Shown one piece after another: positions 41,092 to 50,477 of a DNA stretch of 64,000 nt. Position numbers and translations under genes: made by a program. The DNA is from Lewinella sp. IMCC34183 (GTDB lineage Bacteria > Bacteroidota > Bacteroidia > Chitinophagales > Saprospiraceae): positions 1 to 64,000 of the forward strand of contig NZ_QMEM01000011.1 in NCBI RefSeq assembly GCF_003390915.1, written 5' to 3'. Each line of letters starts with the position of its first letter. Position 1 is the stretch's first letter. Under the pieces are notes generated by a model. That model was not told the DNA's origin. It saw only the letters and a list, made by a program, of their open reading frames with translations, and searched no databases.

Positions 41092-41971
41092 GACCGGTTT
41101 CCCGGATGATGAGTTGGTGGTACCTGACGTAGCGGGGCAATTCCCGGATATAGCGCAGCAAGAACGGCAGGTGCCGCTTAGCTTCCCCTACCCTCCCGCT
41201 GGTGGTGAGGCGAGCGATCAGGGTAAGATAATCCCATCCCGTGGTCACTACTGCCCGCAGCAGGTGGTTTTTGGGATTGACGGTGCGCAGCAGCCCTACT
41301 ATCCAAAAAGCGTAAGGTGATAGCTGGGTCCGCTGTACTACCGGCCCCGCCGGCCGGTAATGGTAGCCGGTGCTGTCTTCCACCACGCCGAGCCGGTAGC
41401 CCGCCAGCCCTAACCGCGTCGCGAAGTTTTCGTCTTCTCCGTAATGGGGAAAAACCGGATTAAAGCCACCAATGCGGTCGATCACTTCCCGCCGGAGCAG
41501 CCAGATGGCCGCATTGACGAAGGGGACCTCGCGGATGCCGTTTACTACCGGATCGCCCGGCCGTAAGTAGCTGGCAAAGCGGCTATCCCGCTCGGTTGCG
41601 GAGCGGTAGTGTACGGGGCTAAGAATGCCGAAACCGGGTTCCGCGTCCGCCTGCTGCAGCAGCCGTTCGAAGGCGGGTCGGGGAAGGGCAGCATCCTGGT
41701 TGAGAAGCAGGAAATGATCGTAGTTCCGGGCATAGGGCTGGGCAAATACGAAGTTGTGAGCCCTTCCGAAACCTACGTTACGGCGCAGGGGGTGGTAATA
41801 ATCAATCAGGTCGCGGTATTGGCCGCTCAGCAGTGAACGGGTCCCATCGGTCGAAGCGTTGTCGACTACCACGGTGTCAATTAGCTCCCCCAGTGCCCGG
41901 ATGGATTCCAGGCAGGTGGACAGCCAAGCCTCGGCCTGGTAGGTAACGATGATGCTAAGCGTCCGACCCAA
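41069..41971 (-). CDS. GT2 family glycosyltransferase (rhamnosyltransferase-like), TTG start
   Basis: This protein is about 300 aa with 'TLSIIVTYQAEAWLSTCLESIRAL', 'TVVVDNASTDGT', 'NVGFGRAHNFVFA', 'HFLLLNQDAALP' and 'NPVFPHYGEDENFATRLGLAGYRLGVVEDS', the pattern of WbbL-type rhamnosyltransferases. The frame runs up to 42211, but that part overlaps the flippase gene and is unlike the family. The TTG at 41971 is placed exactly where family homology begins and overlaps the flippase stop by 17 nt, so I use it; no nearer ATG exists. Confidence 0.82.
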   Translation of the reverse strand: MGRTLSIIVTYQAEAWLSTCLESIRALGELIDTVVVDNASTDGTRSLLSGQYRDLIDYYHPLRRNVGFGRAHNFVFAQPYARNYDHFLLLNQDAALPRPAFERLLQQADAEPGFGILSPVHYRSATERDSRFASYLRPGDPVVNGIREVPFVNAAIWLLRREVIDRIGGFNPVFPHYGEDENFATRLGLAGYRLGVVEDSTGYHYRPAGPVVQRTQLSPYAFWIVGLLRTVNPKNHLLRAVVTTGWDYLTLIARLTTSGRVGEAKRHLPFLLRYIRELPRYVRYHQLIIRETGLEAADEP

Positions 41972-43367
41972 AGTAGTTGCTTTTGATGTAGCCGCCAATA
42001 GAGTACGCCGACACGAGGCTATACACCAGCAGTACCCCGTAAGTGGCGGTGGGGTTACCGACAATGTAGCATACCAGCAGGGCGACGGTAGCCGCATAAT
42101 TGAACGCCCAGACCCGGAAGATCTCTGGCCAGGTGTAGCCGAAGAGGCGGTAGAACCCCAGATACATTGTGATCGGAATAGTACCAAGCAGGAACCCGAG
42201 GATGATACCAACGATCATTCCCTCGATCGAGTAAAGCACGCCAACCGACGCGCCGATAATTTGAGCCAAGGAACTGACCACAGTGTTGTACACCAGCAAT
42301 CGCTCCCCCCGGAATACGATGAAAAGATTGCCGCAGGCACTGATCATCAGACTAATCGGTAGCAGGATGGACAGCGGGTGCAGGTAACGGCCCACCTCCC
42401 GCCAGTCGCTGCCCCAGATGAGTTCGCTTAGGTCATAGGAGAAGAGGTGGAACACTACGACGGCAGGGAAGGCAATGCCTCCGAGTACGTGGACGTATTG
42501 CGTGAACTCTTCCTTGACGTTACGGCCCTCCACGCGAATTCGCTCAAACATCGGCAGCTGGATGGTGGAGATTACGCCCGCTACGATACTGAGCGGCAGC
42601 CGGTTAAAGCTGTAGGCCCGGTTGTACAATCCAAGATTGGCCGTGGAGTGCAGCTTGCTCAGGTAGAGGTTGTCGATGTTAGAGGAGACATACACCAGTA
42701 CCTGGAAGATGGAAAGATTTACCATCAGGCTACGGATGCGCCGGAACGACGCGCGCAGCGGCAGCACACGGAGCCGGTCAACCCGCCACCCTAGTTTCAC
42801 CCGCCCGGCGTAGCAGGCGTACTTGACCAGCGGCACGGTAAGGAGCGGCAAAATGAGAGCGTAATATGAAAAGCCCGATATTGCTAGCCCGTAGGTCAGG
42901 GCCACCTGCAGGGTCGTCGCTAGCAGCGAAACGCGGGCAATGAGGCCGAACTGTTCGCGGCGGCTCAGGATGGCCTCGTCAACGATCGGTATGGACGTAA
43001 GGAACGCGCAGGCGGCGTACAGTGTCAGCACCGGCAAGAGTTCCGGTCGGCCGTACCACTCGCTGATCGGGAAGGCGGCCCCCAAGAGTAACAGGCCGAG
43101 TAGCGCGCCGCCACACATAGCAAAGAGCCGGACGCTGCGCTGAAAGGAGGGCGCGTCGATCTCGCGGATGACGGCCAGGGAGAAGCCCGCATCGAGGAAG
43201 AGCGCCACCACGCCGTAGTAGATTGCCCCGATGGCCTGGATACCATACTCCTCCGGATCAAGCTGCCGAGAAACCAGGGCACTGCCCACGAAAGTGACCA
43301 GCAAACTGGAATACTTCAGCAAACCGACCTTGAGGAAGTTACTGACAATCTCGCGCTGGAAACTCAT
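41955..43367 (-). CDS. Polysaccharide flippase (MOP/Wzx-like)
   Basis: This 470-aa integral membrane protein has about 12-14 helices. The start 'NFLKVGLLKYSSLLVTFVGSALVSRQLDPEEYGIQAIGAIYYGVVALFLDAGFSLAVIRE' is characteristic of RfbX/Wzx-type flippases of the MOP superfamily, and 'STANLGLYNRAYSFNRLPLS' is the second family block. It would move undecaprenyl-linked repeat units across the inner membrane. It leads the minus-strand set of glycosyltransferases down to the transporter at 36539. Confidence 0.88.
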   Translation of the reverse strand: MSFQREIVSNFLKVGLLKYSSLLVTFVGSALVSRQLDPEEYGIQAIGAIYYGVVALFLDAGFSLAVIREIDAPSFQRSVRLFAMCGGALLGLLLLGAAFPISEWYGRPELLPVLTLYAACAFLTSIPIVDEAILSRREQFGLIARVSLLATTLQVALTYGLAISGFSYYALILPLLTVPLVKYACYAGRVKLGWRVDRLRVLPLRASFRRIRSLMVNLSIFQVLVYVSSNIDNLYLSKLHSTANLGLYNRAYSFNRLPLSIVAGVISTIQLPMFERIRVEGRNVKEEFTQYVHVLGGIAFPAVVVFHLFSYDLSELIWGSDWREVGRYLHPLSILLPISLMISACGNLFIVFRGERLLVYNTVVSSLAQIIGASVGVLYSIEGMIVGIILGFLLGTIPITMYLGFYRLFGYTWPEIFRVWAFNYAATVALLVCYIVGNPTATYGVLLVYSLVSAYSIGGYIKSNYFGSDA

Positions 43368-43439
43368 GCAGGACCTGTAGATTCCGGGGTGTAGAATTGA
43401 ATCGGCTCATCGGGGAAAGGCACGCACCGCGGCGCGGCA

Positions 43440-44075
43440 CTACGCCGGATAGAACTGCAAACAGTCGTCGGATATTTCCAGCTGGTAGTGCGGAGCCAGG
43501 GCGGCCACCCGTGCTTGCACCGCTCCAACGGTGGGGTATCCGGTACCCTCCACGAAAAGGCGTGCGTCATCAATCAGAAGTACGTGCCCTGCTTGCGGGT
43601 AGTGGAGGATAGCGTCGATCTCATGCATGATGGGAGAAACTTCATCGCCGAGGGCCGTGATACCGCCAGAGTAGTGGCCGTCCAGCCAGAAAATGGCGGG
43701 CCGGTTCAGGTCGGCTACTAGGTTGCCGATGGCCCGGCTGCTATCGCCCTGGATGATAGTGACATGATCGTCGCGCTGAAAGCGCTTAGCTGCCCGGAAG
43801 TACAGTTCCTCACTCAGCTCGATGGAAAAGATGCGCACAAACGCTTCCCGCTGCGCTTCGACCATATCGCCTAGGTAGGTGCCGGTTTCCACCAGGGTAG
43901 TGTAGCCGAACCGCTCGCGGTAGCGCGTGATCGTATGCTGCTTGACGATGTGCGGCGGGGGCACCGGTTCGCCGGCTTGCTTCCATGCCTGCAATTCCCG
44001 CTGTTCGCGCCGCTTACGCAGCAAGGTCTTCAGCGGCCGGGGGACCAGCGATTTAAGCAGGGAGAGAATCTTCAT
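43440..44075 (-). CDS. SAM-methyltransferase-like protein of the glycan cluster
   Basis: This 211-aa protein has a Rossmann-type pattern: 'TTLVETGTYLGDMVEAQREAFVRIFSIELSEELYFRAAKRF', 'HVTIIQGDSSRAIGNLVAD', 'AIFWLDGHYSGG' and 'HVLLIDDARLF'. This layout resembles FkbM/TylF-type methyltransferases acting on sugars. The ATG at 44075 is used because the upstream 15 codons are non-homologous; TACCTTCG lies 5 nt before it (minus strand) as a possible -7 element. Divergent from another methyltransferase gene at 44178. Confidence 0.7.
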   Translation of the reverse strand: MKILSLLKSLVPRPLKTLLRKRREQRELQAWKQAGEPVPPPHIVKQHTITRYRERFGYTTLVETGTYLGDMVEAQREAFVRIFSIELSEELYFRAAKRFQRDDHVTIIQGDSSRAIGNLVADLNRPAIFWLDGHYSGGITALGDEVSPIMHEIDAILHYPQAGHVLLIDDARLFVEGTGYPTVGAVQARVAALAPHYQLEISDDCLQFYPA

Positions 44076-44177
44076 CGGGGCGAAGGTAAGGTACGGACGA
44101 GGTTTACCGACCTGCGGCAAAAAGCCCTAGCTTAGCGCGCCGGCCCCGTACCGGGACACGGAACGTACCACTACTCC

Positions 44178-44969
44178 ATGAAGTTAAAGAGCAAGATCGA
44201 GGGAATCCTGGAGCGCCGCCTTTCTCCGGACGCCTTTCAGCGTACGAAAAGAACCTACCAGAAGCTGCGCTCGGTACCAAACCGTAAGAACCTTACCCGC
44301 ATCGGCGAAATTTACGGGACCGACAAGACCGGCGTCCACTTCTATACCCAACACTACCAGCGCCACTTCGGGCACCTGCGCAACCGCCCCGTACGGATGT
44401 TGGAGATTGGCGTCGGGGGCTACGCCGAACCCGATCAGGGAGGCCATTCGCTCCGGATGTGGAAGGAATACTTCTGGCGCGGCCAGATTTACGCGCTGGA
44501 TATCTACGATAAGTCGTTACTCGAGGAGAAGCGCATCCGGATTTTTCAGGGCAGCCAAGTGGATACCGACTTTCTGGAAGAAGTAGTGCAGGAAACCGGT
44601 CCGCTCGACCTAATTGTCGACGATGGCAGCCACCTAAACGATCACGTCATCACTACCTTCGAATTTCTCTTTCCTTACCTCAAAGGGGGCGGCATCTACG
44701 CCATTGAGGACGTGCAGACTTCGTACTGGCCGGATTACGGCGGCGACAGCAACGATTTACAGCAACCGGGTACCATCATGAATTACTTCAAGCAACTGAC
44801 CGATTCCCTCAATCATCAGGAACTCATGCGCCCGGGTTACGTCCCCACCTACTACGACCGCAACATCGTGGCTATGCACTTTTATCACAATATGATTTTT
44901 ATTGAAAAGGGTGCTAACAACGAACAGTCGAATATGGTGAGAAACAACGTACGCATTCCCCGCCCCTGA
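44178..44969 (+). CDS. TylF/MycE-like SAM-dependent methyltransferase
   Basis: This 263-aa protein has 'IGEIYGTDKTGVHFYTQHYQRHFGHLRNRPVRMLEIGVGGYAEPDQGG', 'GQIYALDIYDKS', 'LDLIVDDGSHLNDHVITTFEFLFPYLKGGGIYAIEDVQTSYW' and 'YHNMIFIEKG', which closely follow macrolide sugar O-methyltransferases such as MycE. A metal-dependent O-methyltransferase acting on a glycan sugar is the best guess. It is one of only two plus-strand genes inside the glycan region. Confidence 0.82.
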   Translation: MKLKSKIEGILERRLSPDAFQRTKRTYQKLRSVPNRKNLTRIGEIYGTDKTGVHFYTQHYQRHFGHLRNRPVRMLEIGVGGYAEPDQGGHSLRMWKEYFWRGQIYALDIYDKSLLEEKRIRIFQGSQVDTDFLEEVVQETGPLDLIVDDGSHLNDHVITTFEFLFPYLKGGGIYAIEDVQTSYWPDYGGDSNDLQQPGTIMNYFKQLTDSLNHQELMRPGYVPTYYDRNIVAMHFYHNMIFIEKGANNEQSNMVRNNVRIPRP

Positions 44970-45142
44970 GCCCGCCGAACAACGCTCCAACAGTTTCTAC
45001 CAACGACGTGGAGCGGTCGTTAGAGCACCAGCCGCTACGACAGGAATTCAAATGTGAAATGAATGTCTATTAAAACCATACATACATAGCTCACAGTTAT
45101 ACACCAAGTATTTCACGACGTTTCCCACTTTGGCCTAGCTAT

Positions 45143-47011
45143 ATGCCCTACTCACTTTACATTACGTTGGCCCTGTCCACCTTAAGTCTTGGCCTATTTT
45201 CTCCACTACGGGCCCAGGGCAGATTGGACACCTCTCTGGTCGCTTATTACCCTTTTGAAGGCAGCGCGCTGGACAATAGCGATTACGGCAACCACGGCAC
45301 CATTTTCGGTAACCCTGTTTGCACAACGGGAGTAAACGGAAATGCACTCTTCTTCGATGGGGAAGACGATTACATCATTGTGGAAGACGCGCCACAGTAT
45401 GCGACCATCGAGCGTGAGGTGACCATCTGTGGATGGGCCCGCCCATCCGGGCTGTATAACAATACCTGGATGACCATTCTAGCAAAGACATTGCCCGGCC
45501 AGGACAAGACGCCCTTTTCGGTAATCTATAGGGAGCAAAACGTGATTCCGTATTTACGGTATACCGGCCCGAACAGTCCAATATGGACGCGGGTGGATGT
45601 CTTCAACGCCCCGGGTAGCTTGCCTCTGAATCAGTGGAGCTTTTTTGTCTGGCGCTTCAAGGAAGGCCAGCTTGACATCTTCCTAAACGACGAACTGGTA
45701 ACCACGTATACGTTCGATTTCACCGAACTACTAAAAACGGACGGCCCCCTTGAGATCGCGCGGGACAGCCCTGGCAACACCGAATTCTTTCAGGGAACAC
45801 TGGATGACGTGTGCATCTTCAACGCTGCGCTTACCGACGGAGAAATCAGATACCTTTTTGCGAGCGGCAAAACGGAGCAACCAAGTAATGTTACCGCTAT
45901 CGAACAAGTCATTTGCTCCGGTGACAGCTATATGGGCTATACCGAAGCCGGACAGTACCAAAAGGTACTTTCGAACCAGTATGGTTGCGACAGCATAATA
46001 GAACTCACCTTGCGGGTGGAAGACTTTACGACCCAGACGGAAACCGTGGTGCGCTGTGCAGGGGAGGATTACCTGGGACACACTGAATCCGGAACGTACC
46101 GGGATACCCTAATATCGGATGGCTGCGATACCATCCGAATCACAGAACTGATAGTGGTGCCCGCCGTCTACTCCGTAGTGGAGGCTAGTTTCTGTGACCC
46201 CGTTTACTCGCGCATGTATCCCGGCCCCGGGACATATATAGATACCTTACATACTTCCATCGGCTGCGATAGTATCCGGGAACTTCGCCTGGCCCCCCCT
46301 GCCCTGCAGCAGCGCTTTGATACGGTGCGTATTTGTGCGGGCAATTCATTTGAAGGATACGTTCAGCCCGGCACGTACCTGGACACATTAAAAAGCAACA
46401 CGGGCTGCGATACGGTTCGCACGCTGGTTCTTCTCCAGTCTCCGGCAGTCTTCACCCAGATCGATACCACAATCTGCCAGGGCCAACAGTATGCCGGCTA
46501 CTCGCTGCCGGGACTGTATGTAGATACCCTGCAAGCCGTAGACGGCTGCGACAGCATTCGCACGCTTCAGTTGGCGTTATGGGAAATGGAACAGGTAGCG
46601 GTGAGCGATACGATCTGCGGAGGAGACCAGGTATTCGGGTATACCCAGCCCGGCCAGTACGTGGATACCTTAGTTTCGGATACCAGTTGCCCGCTGGTGA
46701 GGACCCTAGACCTCTCCGTAGTAACTACCTACATCCCAAACGCATTTTCTCCCGACGGGAATGGCAGCAACGACCTATTCAGACTTTATAGCACCTACGG
46801 AGACCTCCGCGTCGAGGAATTGCGGATATATGATCGTTGGGGTGGGCTCGTTCACGAAAGCGCCCAATTCAGCGAGCAAGAACTAACGGGTTGGTGGAAC
46901 GGGACGGTGGGCGGTAAGCCATCCGCTACCGGAGTATATACGTACAGTTTGCGTTACACCTGCCGTAATCTTCCGTTTGAAAGCAGCGGTTCTCTCCTGC
47001 TGAGGCGGTAG
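45143..47011 (+). CDS. Secreted LamG protein with six Cys-pair repeats and CHU_C C-terminal domain
   Basis: This 622-aa protein has a signal peptide (1-24), then a LamG/concanavalin-like domain (about 30-240, 'LVAYYPFEGSALDNSDYGNHGTIFGN', 'GNALFFDGEDDYIIVED', 'GTLDDVCIFNAALTDGEI'). Six repeats of about 45 residues follow (250-530), each with a Cys near 'ICxGxxYxGY' and a second in 'GCDSIRTL'. The C-terminal domain is of gliding-motility type ('YIPNAFSPDGNGSNDLFRLYS', 'IYDRWGGLVHES', 'ATGVYTYSLRY'), a type IX secretion signal. It is probably a surface adhesin. Base composition is more AT-rich than its neighbours, suggesting separate history. Confidence 0.85.
   Translation: MPYSLYITLALSTLSLGLFSPLRAQGRLDTSLVAYYPFEGSALDNSDYGNHGTIFGNPVCTTGVNGNALFFDGEDDYIIVEDAPQYATIEREVTICGWARPSGLYNNTWMTILAKTLPGQDKTPFSVIYREQNVIPYLRYTGPNSPIWTRVDVFNAPGSLPLNQWSFFVWRFKEGQLDIFLNDELVTTYTFDFTELLKTDGPLEIARDSPGNTEFFQGTLDDVCIFNAALTDGEIRYLFASGKTEQPSNVTAIEQVICSGDSYMGYTEAGQYQKVLSNQYGCDSIIELTLRVEDFTTQTETVVRCAGEDYLGHTESGTYRDTLISDGCDTIRITELIVVPAVYSVVEASFCDPVYSRMYPGPGTYIDTLHTSIGCDSIRELRLAPPALQQRFDTVRICAGNSFEGYVQPGTYLDTLKSNTGCDTVRTLVLLQSPAVFTQIDTTICQGQQYAGYSLPGLYVDTLQAVDGCDSIRTLQLALWEMEQVAVSDTICGGDQVFGYTQPGQYVDTLVSDTSCPLVRTLDLSVVTTYIPNAFSPDGNGSNDLFRLYSTYGDLRVEELRIYDRWGGLVHESAQFSEQELTGWWNGTVGGKPSATGVYTYSLRYTCRNLPFESSGSLLLRR
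45890..46727 (+). repeat. Six diverged repeats of about 135 bp inside the LamG protein gene
   Basis: The protein units share the pattern Cys-x-G-x-x-[YF]-x-GY-x-x-[PS]G-x-Y-x-DTL-x5-GCD-[ST]-[IV]-R-x-L. The third lacks the ICxG spacing (ASFCDPVY) and the sixth has SCPLVR in place of GCDSIR. DNA copies are well diverged, so the expansion is old. Confidence 0.8.
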
Positions 47012-47230
47012 AATTTCATGGATCAGTCCGACCTGGAAGGGCTATCTCGCTGCCCGCCTTCAGCGTAATCGTCATCTTTGAAAACGGAAAAGTCTGGCGT
47101 GCCGACCTATAAAGAGGGCACCACTTGAGCGTTTCGCCCAAGACGCGCCGGTACGGCCCAATGAACGTGCAGGAAAGAGATTGCAGGTAGACCACAAGGC
47201 CCACCCCTGGCAGCAGGCGCTTCCCGGTTT
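47012..47230. other. Intergenic region between convergent genes, nothing recognised
   Basis: This lies between the stop of the LamG protein gene and the stop of the GT4 gene. A 62-codon minus-strand ORF has no domain-like features and I do not call it. No hairpin with a T tract was found. Confidence 0.5.
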
Positions 47231-48493
47231 TTATGGAGCCTCGGTGCGGGGGCCTTCCTCGCCAATCGTCAATTCACCCGCCACGAGCTGATTCAGTGCG
47301 TCGAGGTTGGGAAACCACGGCAACTTCCCGTTTCCTTCCCGCCAGGCCAGGTAACACTCCAGTAGCCAGCCACGGGGAGACTTGCCGGCATGGAAGCTGG
47401 CGCCCGTATGGGTAGCCGTCAGTATCTCCTCGATCTCGGGATCGGCCGGTCCCTTGATGATGGCCATGATCGGCCGGCCGGTAGAGAGGTAATCGTACAG
47501 CTTGGCGGTGAGTACCCCGTAGTAATCGGGGCCCGTCCAGCTGAGCAGTAGCAGCACCTGGGCATCCCGCTGCAGCTTTTGCGCGGCCGCGGGAGAAATG
47601 TACCCGCGCGTATTGCAGTGGACGTACTGGTTTAGGTCCTTGGTAAGCTCTTTCCACAGGGCATCATCCTTGCCCCGGTATACCAGCTCGACCTCTCCGG
47701 GCTCCACCTCACCGGCGGCGACCAGCGCGTTGAGGCTGTCGACAAGGGGGGCCAGGGTGTGCAGTCGTTCGTACAGGCTGCCCGTATAAACAATGGTGAA
47801 GCGGTCGGTCCGGGGAGCGGTTGTCGCCGGCGGAAGCTCGTTGATGCTGTTGCGCCGCACCGTCGCGCCGGGAAAGAGCTTGCGCAGCTGCTCTACCTGT
47901 CCCCGCGATACGCCCCACACCTCATCGGCCTCCCGTAGCACGCGCCGCCCCCACCACCGTTGCAGGGCGGGCCACCATACGTCGTGGCGGATGGGATCGG
48001 CGTGAATGTCGCGGAAATCGGCAATCCAGTGCAGCCGCGGAAATTCGCGTTTGAGCCGGCGGGCTACGAGATGATCGCTCCAGGGGCGAAAGGAGGACAA
48101 GATGGTGGTAATGCGTTTCTCGCGTACCAGCCGCACCGCTTCGCGGTAGGCCTCGCGGCGGTAGACCGGGCCACCGTCGTCGGTGAGGTAGAGGAAGGGG
48201 AAGGACTGCCGGAGATCGAGCAGGGGGCCGGACAGGCGCCGGCGGAGGCTGTCGTAAGGGAGGGTCTGCGCCGGGCCGCTGCCACCGGCTACGGTGCGGA
48301 GATCCCGGGCCGGCAGGGCGGTGACGTGCAGGCCGGGCGGATCGGCCCCTTTGAACCCCCGGTCGGCCCGGATGACGTAGATCGCCCCGTAGCGGTGCCT
48401 GGCCCACTCGGCCAGTTGCCCCAGGCGCCGTCCCGCTACCGCCGGCCGCGGTGGGAAGTAATTGGTAATGAAGAGGATGTTACCCGCCGCCAA
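47231..48493 (-). CDS. GT4-type glycosyltransferase
   Basis: This 420-aa GT-B enzyme starts 'NILFITNYFPPRPAVAGRRLGQLAEWARHRYG'. A donor-domain pattern follows: 'TIVYTGSLYERLHTLAPLVDSLNAL', 'VLLLLSWTGPDYYGVLTAKLYDYLSTGRPIMAIIKGP'. The last motif, with LYDYL in place of the usual E-x7-E block, is typical of a GT4 subgroup often annotated simply as glycosyltransferase. It is the last gene of the minus-strand priming operon. The donor is unknown. Confidence 0.82.
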   Translation of the reverse strand: MAAGNILFITNYFPPRPAVAGRRLGQLAEWARHRYGAIYVIRADRGFKGADPPGLHVTALPARDLRTVAGGSGPAQTLPYDSLRRRLSGPLLDLRQSFPFLYLTDDGGPVYRREAYREAVRLVREKRITTILSSFRPWSDHLVARRLKREFPRLHWIADFRDIHADPIRHDVWWPALQRWWGRRVLREADEVWGVSRGQVEQLRKLFPGATVRRNSINELPPATTAPRTDRFTIVYTGSLYERLHTLAPLVDSLNALVAAGEVEPGEVELVYRGKDDALWKELTKDLNQYVHCNTRGYISPAAAQKLQRDAQVLLLLSWTGPDYYGVLTAKLYDYLSTGRPIMAIIKGPADPEIEEILTATHTGASFHAGKSPRGWLLECYLAWREGNGKLPWFPNLDALNQLVAGELTIGEEGPRTEAP

Positions 48494-48539
48494 GGTGCGT
48501 GATTAATGGTGTACGTGAGTTCCTACTCCCGGGTGGCGG

Positions 48540-49226
48540 TCACTGTACGACGCCCGCCTCGGAAAATACCGGCACCTCCGGGAACACCCGATATACGAGA
48601 TCGGAACCGGGCTGGATGATCACCCATGCAGTAAGAAACAAAATTTTCAGGTCCACCATAAACGACTGGTGTGCCTGGTACCACTGCTCGACGCGGCCCT
48701 TGTGCGGGTAAATGACCGTCCGGTAGTATTCCCAGGTATCGTCGCCGCGGTCGCGCACGCGGGTGATGAGCCGCTCCTCGTCGCGGAAGACAATGCTTCC
48801 GATGCCGGTGATCCCGGGCCTGACGTTGTAGATCACCTCCTGTACCCCGGTCGGGTACTGCTCGAAGCTCTTACGCATCACCGGCCGTGGCCCCACGAAG
48901 CTCATGGTCCCGAAAAGGACGTTCAGCAACTGCGGCAGCTCGTTGATCTTCGAACTCCGTAAAAAGCCCCCCATCGGCGTGATCCGGGGATCGCGGGCGG
49001 TCGTGATGATGCCGCCCTTCATGTTAGGGCTGTCCTTGAGCATCGTGGCAAACTTGTAGATGTTGAAGGGCCGGTTGCGGTAACCGATGCGCTCCTGCAA
49101 GTAAAAGACGTACCCCTCCCCCGTAAGCTTCAGGCCGATGACGATCGGGATGAGCAGCGGGGAAAGAATCAGCAAGGCGAAAAAGGCAAAGCAAACGTCA
49201 AAAAAACGCTTTACAACTGGGTACAT
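48540..49226 (-). CDS. Bacterial sugar transferase (phosphoglycosyl transferase, PglC/WcaJ-type)
   Basis: This 228-aa monotopic phosphoglycosyl transferase moves a sugar-1-phosphate from UDP-sugar to undecaprenyl phosphate, the first membrane step. It has an N-terminal hydrophobic re-entrant helix (10-33), 'FYLQERIGYRNRPFNIYKFATM', 'RITPMGGFLRSSKINELPQLLNVLFGTMSFVGPRPVM' and the C-terminal 'VRPGITGIGSI'. It has the short PglC-like form, without the four-helix WcaJ N-terminus. It lies 2 nt after the dehydratase gene, fitting priming with the sugar made by that cassette. Confidence 0.93.
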   Translation of the reverse strand: MYPVVKRFFDVCFAFFALLILSPLLIPIVIGLKLTGEGYVFYLQERIGYRNRPFNIYKFATMLKDSPNMKGGIITTARDPRITPMGGFLRSSKINELPQLLNVLFGTMSFVGPRPVMRKSFEQYPTGVQEVIYNVRPGITGIGSIVFRDEERLITRVRDRGDDTWEYYRTVIYPHKGRVEQWYQAHQSFMVDLKILFLTAWVIIQPGSDLVYRVFPEVPVFSEAGVVQ

Positions 49227-49228
49227 CT

Positions 49229-50446
49229 CTACATTTTCTGGTCGAGGGAACGACCGGTCTCTAGGTGCACAAAGTTAGGGATGAAATCGACCATCAACTG
49301 TACGATAGCGGCCTTATCGATGGTAGTGTCCCGAAATTGGGCGTTCAGGCGCGCAAACATCACGTCTATGTCCTCCACGCTCTTGCGGCCGGCGTTGCGG
49401 ATCACTCCGAGCTGGGCGAACCGGTCGCGGTCGATGTCCTCCCCCTCGGTAAAGAACTCCTCGTAGGGCTTCTCTCCGGAAGTATTGCTGCCGAAGAAGT
49501 AGACCGGGTACGCTTCGTCCTCCCGGGAGAGGTTGGCGGCCGCTTCCCGGGCCTCCTGCTCGGTACTACAGTACCGGGGGGTGTAGTCGCCGTACTCCCG
49601 CAGGAAGTCCTCGGCAATGCTGGAGAACGTGCGCATCTGCTCCTCGCGCAGGTTGGGAAAAAAGATCTCTCCGCTGCGGCCCAGGATACAGGCGAGGAGG
49701 CAAAGCTGGCCGGATTCCTCCGGGCTCACGAAGTAGCGCTTCACGTCATTGGGGGAGCTCAGCGGCTGCTGCTTCATCATCCGCTCCAGAAAGCCAAACA
49801 GCAGGCTCCCGTTGGAGAAGGCGACATTCGCGAAGCGGGCGGTGCTGATCTTGAGCCGGTCGGAGTAGGCCAGGATAACCTCCTCCATAAGCTTCTTGCT
49901 GGCCCCCATCACGTTGACGGGGTTGGCGGCCTTGTCGGTGGATACGCAGAAGAAGTGCTTCGGTGGCTGCGCCAGCAGCAGTTCCAGCAGCTGCTTGGCC
50001 TTGAGTACGTTGTTGTCGATCATGGCCTCGATGGAGTAGTGGTCCTTCTCGCTGCGCACGTGCTTGTGCGCCGCGAAGTTGGCCACGATGTCGAAGGGGC
50101 CTTCGTTTTGCATGATCTTGGCAAATACCGGGTCGCCAAAGTTGATCGGGTAGGGCTTGTAATCATCGGGGACGTTGAGGTCGGCGGCGGAGCGCAGGTC
50201 CCGGGTTAATTCGGTAAGGCCGTTCTCGTTGATATCGATCACGTACAGCCGCGCGGGCCGGAACCGCAGCAGGGCCCGGATGAAGCTCGACCCGATGGTG
50301 CCGGCCCCGCCGATGACGAGTGCCGACTTACCGTCGATCTCACGCGCGAGTTGGTCATGGTAGGTGGCCAGGTCAGCGGTAAATAGGCTTTCCTCGCGCT
50401 CGGTTACGTAGGTATTGATGAAGCTGTTTAGGCTGAAGTGTTTCAT
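49229..50446 (-). CDS. UDP-sugar 4,6-dehydratase-like SDR protein
   Basis: This 405-aa extended SDR protein has NAD-binding 'ALVIGGAGTIGSSFIRALL' (46-52 GGAGTIG), 'YVIDINENGLTELTRDLRS', 'VANFAAHKHVRSEKDHYSIEAMIDNNV' and 'HFFCVSTDKAANPVNVMGASKKLMEEV'. The TDK in the active-site strand and the MGASK motif mark the FlaA1/PglF/CapD-type UDP-GlcNAc 4,6-dehydratases (soluble form). It would supply the 4-keto sugar for the LegC-type aminotransferase upstream. An insertion at about 285-340 is Glu/Asp-rich. Confidence 0.85.
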   Translation of the reverse strand: MKHFSLNSFINTYVTEREESLFTADLATYHDQLAREIDGKSALVIGGAGTIGSSFIRALLRFRPARLYVIDINENGLTELTRDLRSAADLNVPDDYKPYPINFGDPVFAKIMQNEGPFDIVANFAAHKHVRSEKDHYSIEAMIDNNVLKAKQLLELLLAQPPKHFFCVSTDKAANPVNVMGASKKLMEEVILAYSDRLKISTARFANVAFSNGSLLFGFLERMMKQQPLSSPNDVKRYFVSPEESGQLCLLACILGRSGEIFFPNLREEQMRTFSSIAEDFLREYGDYTPRYCSTEQEAREAAANLSREDEAYPVYFFGSNTSGEKPYEEFFTEGEDIDRDRFAQLGVIRNAGRKSVEDIDVMFARLNAQFRDTTIDKAAIVQLMVDFIPNFVHLETGRSLDQKM

Positions 50447-50477
50447 GGGGTTTTGTTTCTACCGGGCTTGCCGGTTT

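Noticed and set aside
44983-45015. Terminator hairpin CGCTCCA/TGGAGCG after the TylF-like methyltransferase
   Set aside because: The stem is only 7 bp with a long loop and no T tract on either strand.
47016-47204. 62-codon minus-strand ORF
   Set aside because: It has no signal, domain or promoter and lies between convergent genes. Length and composition are as expected by chance.
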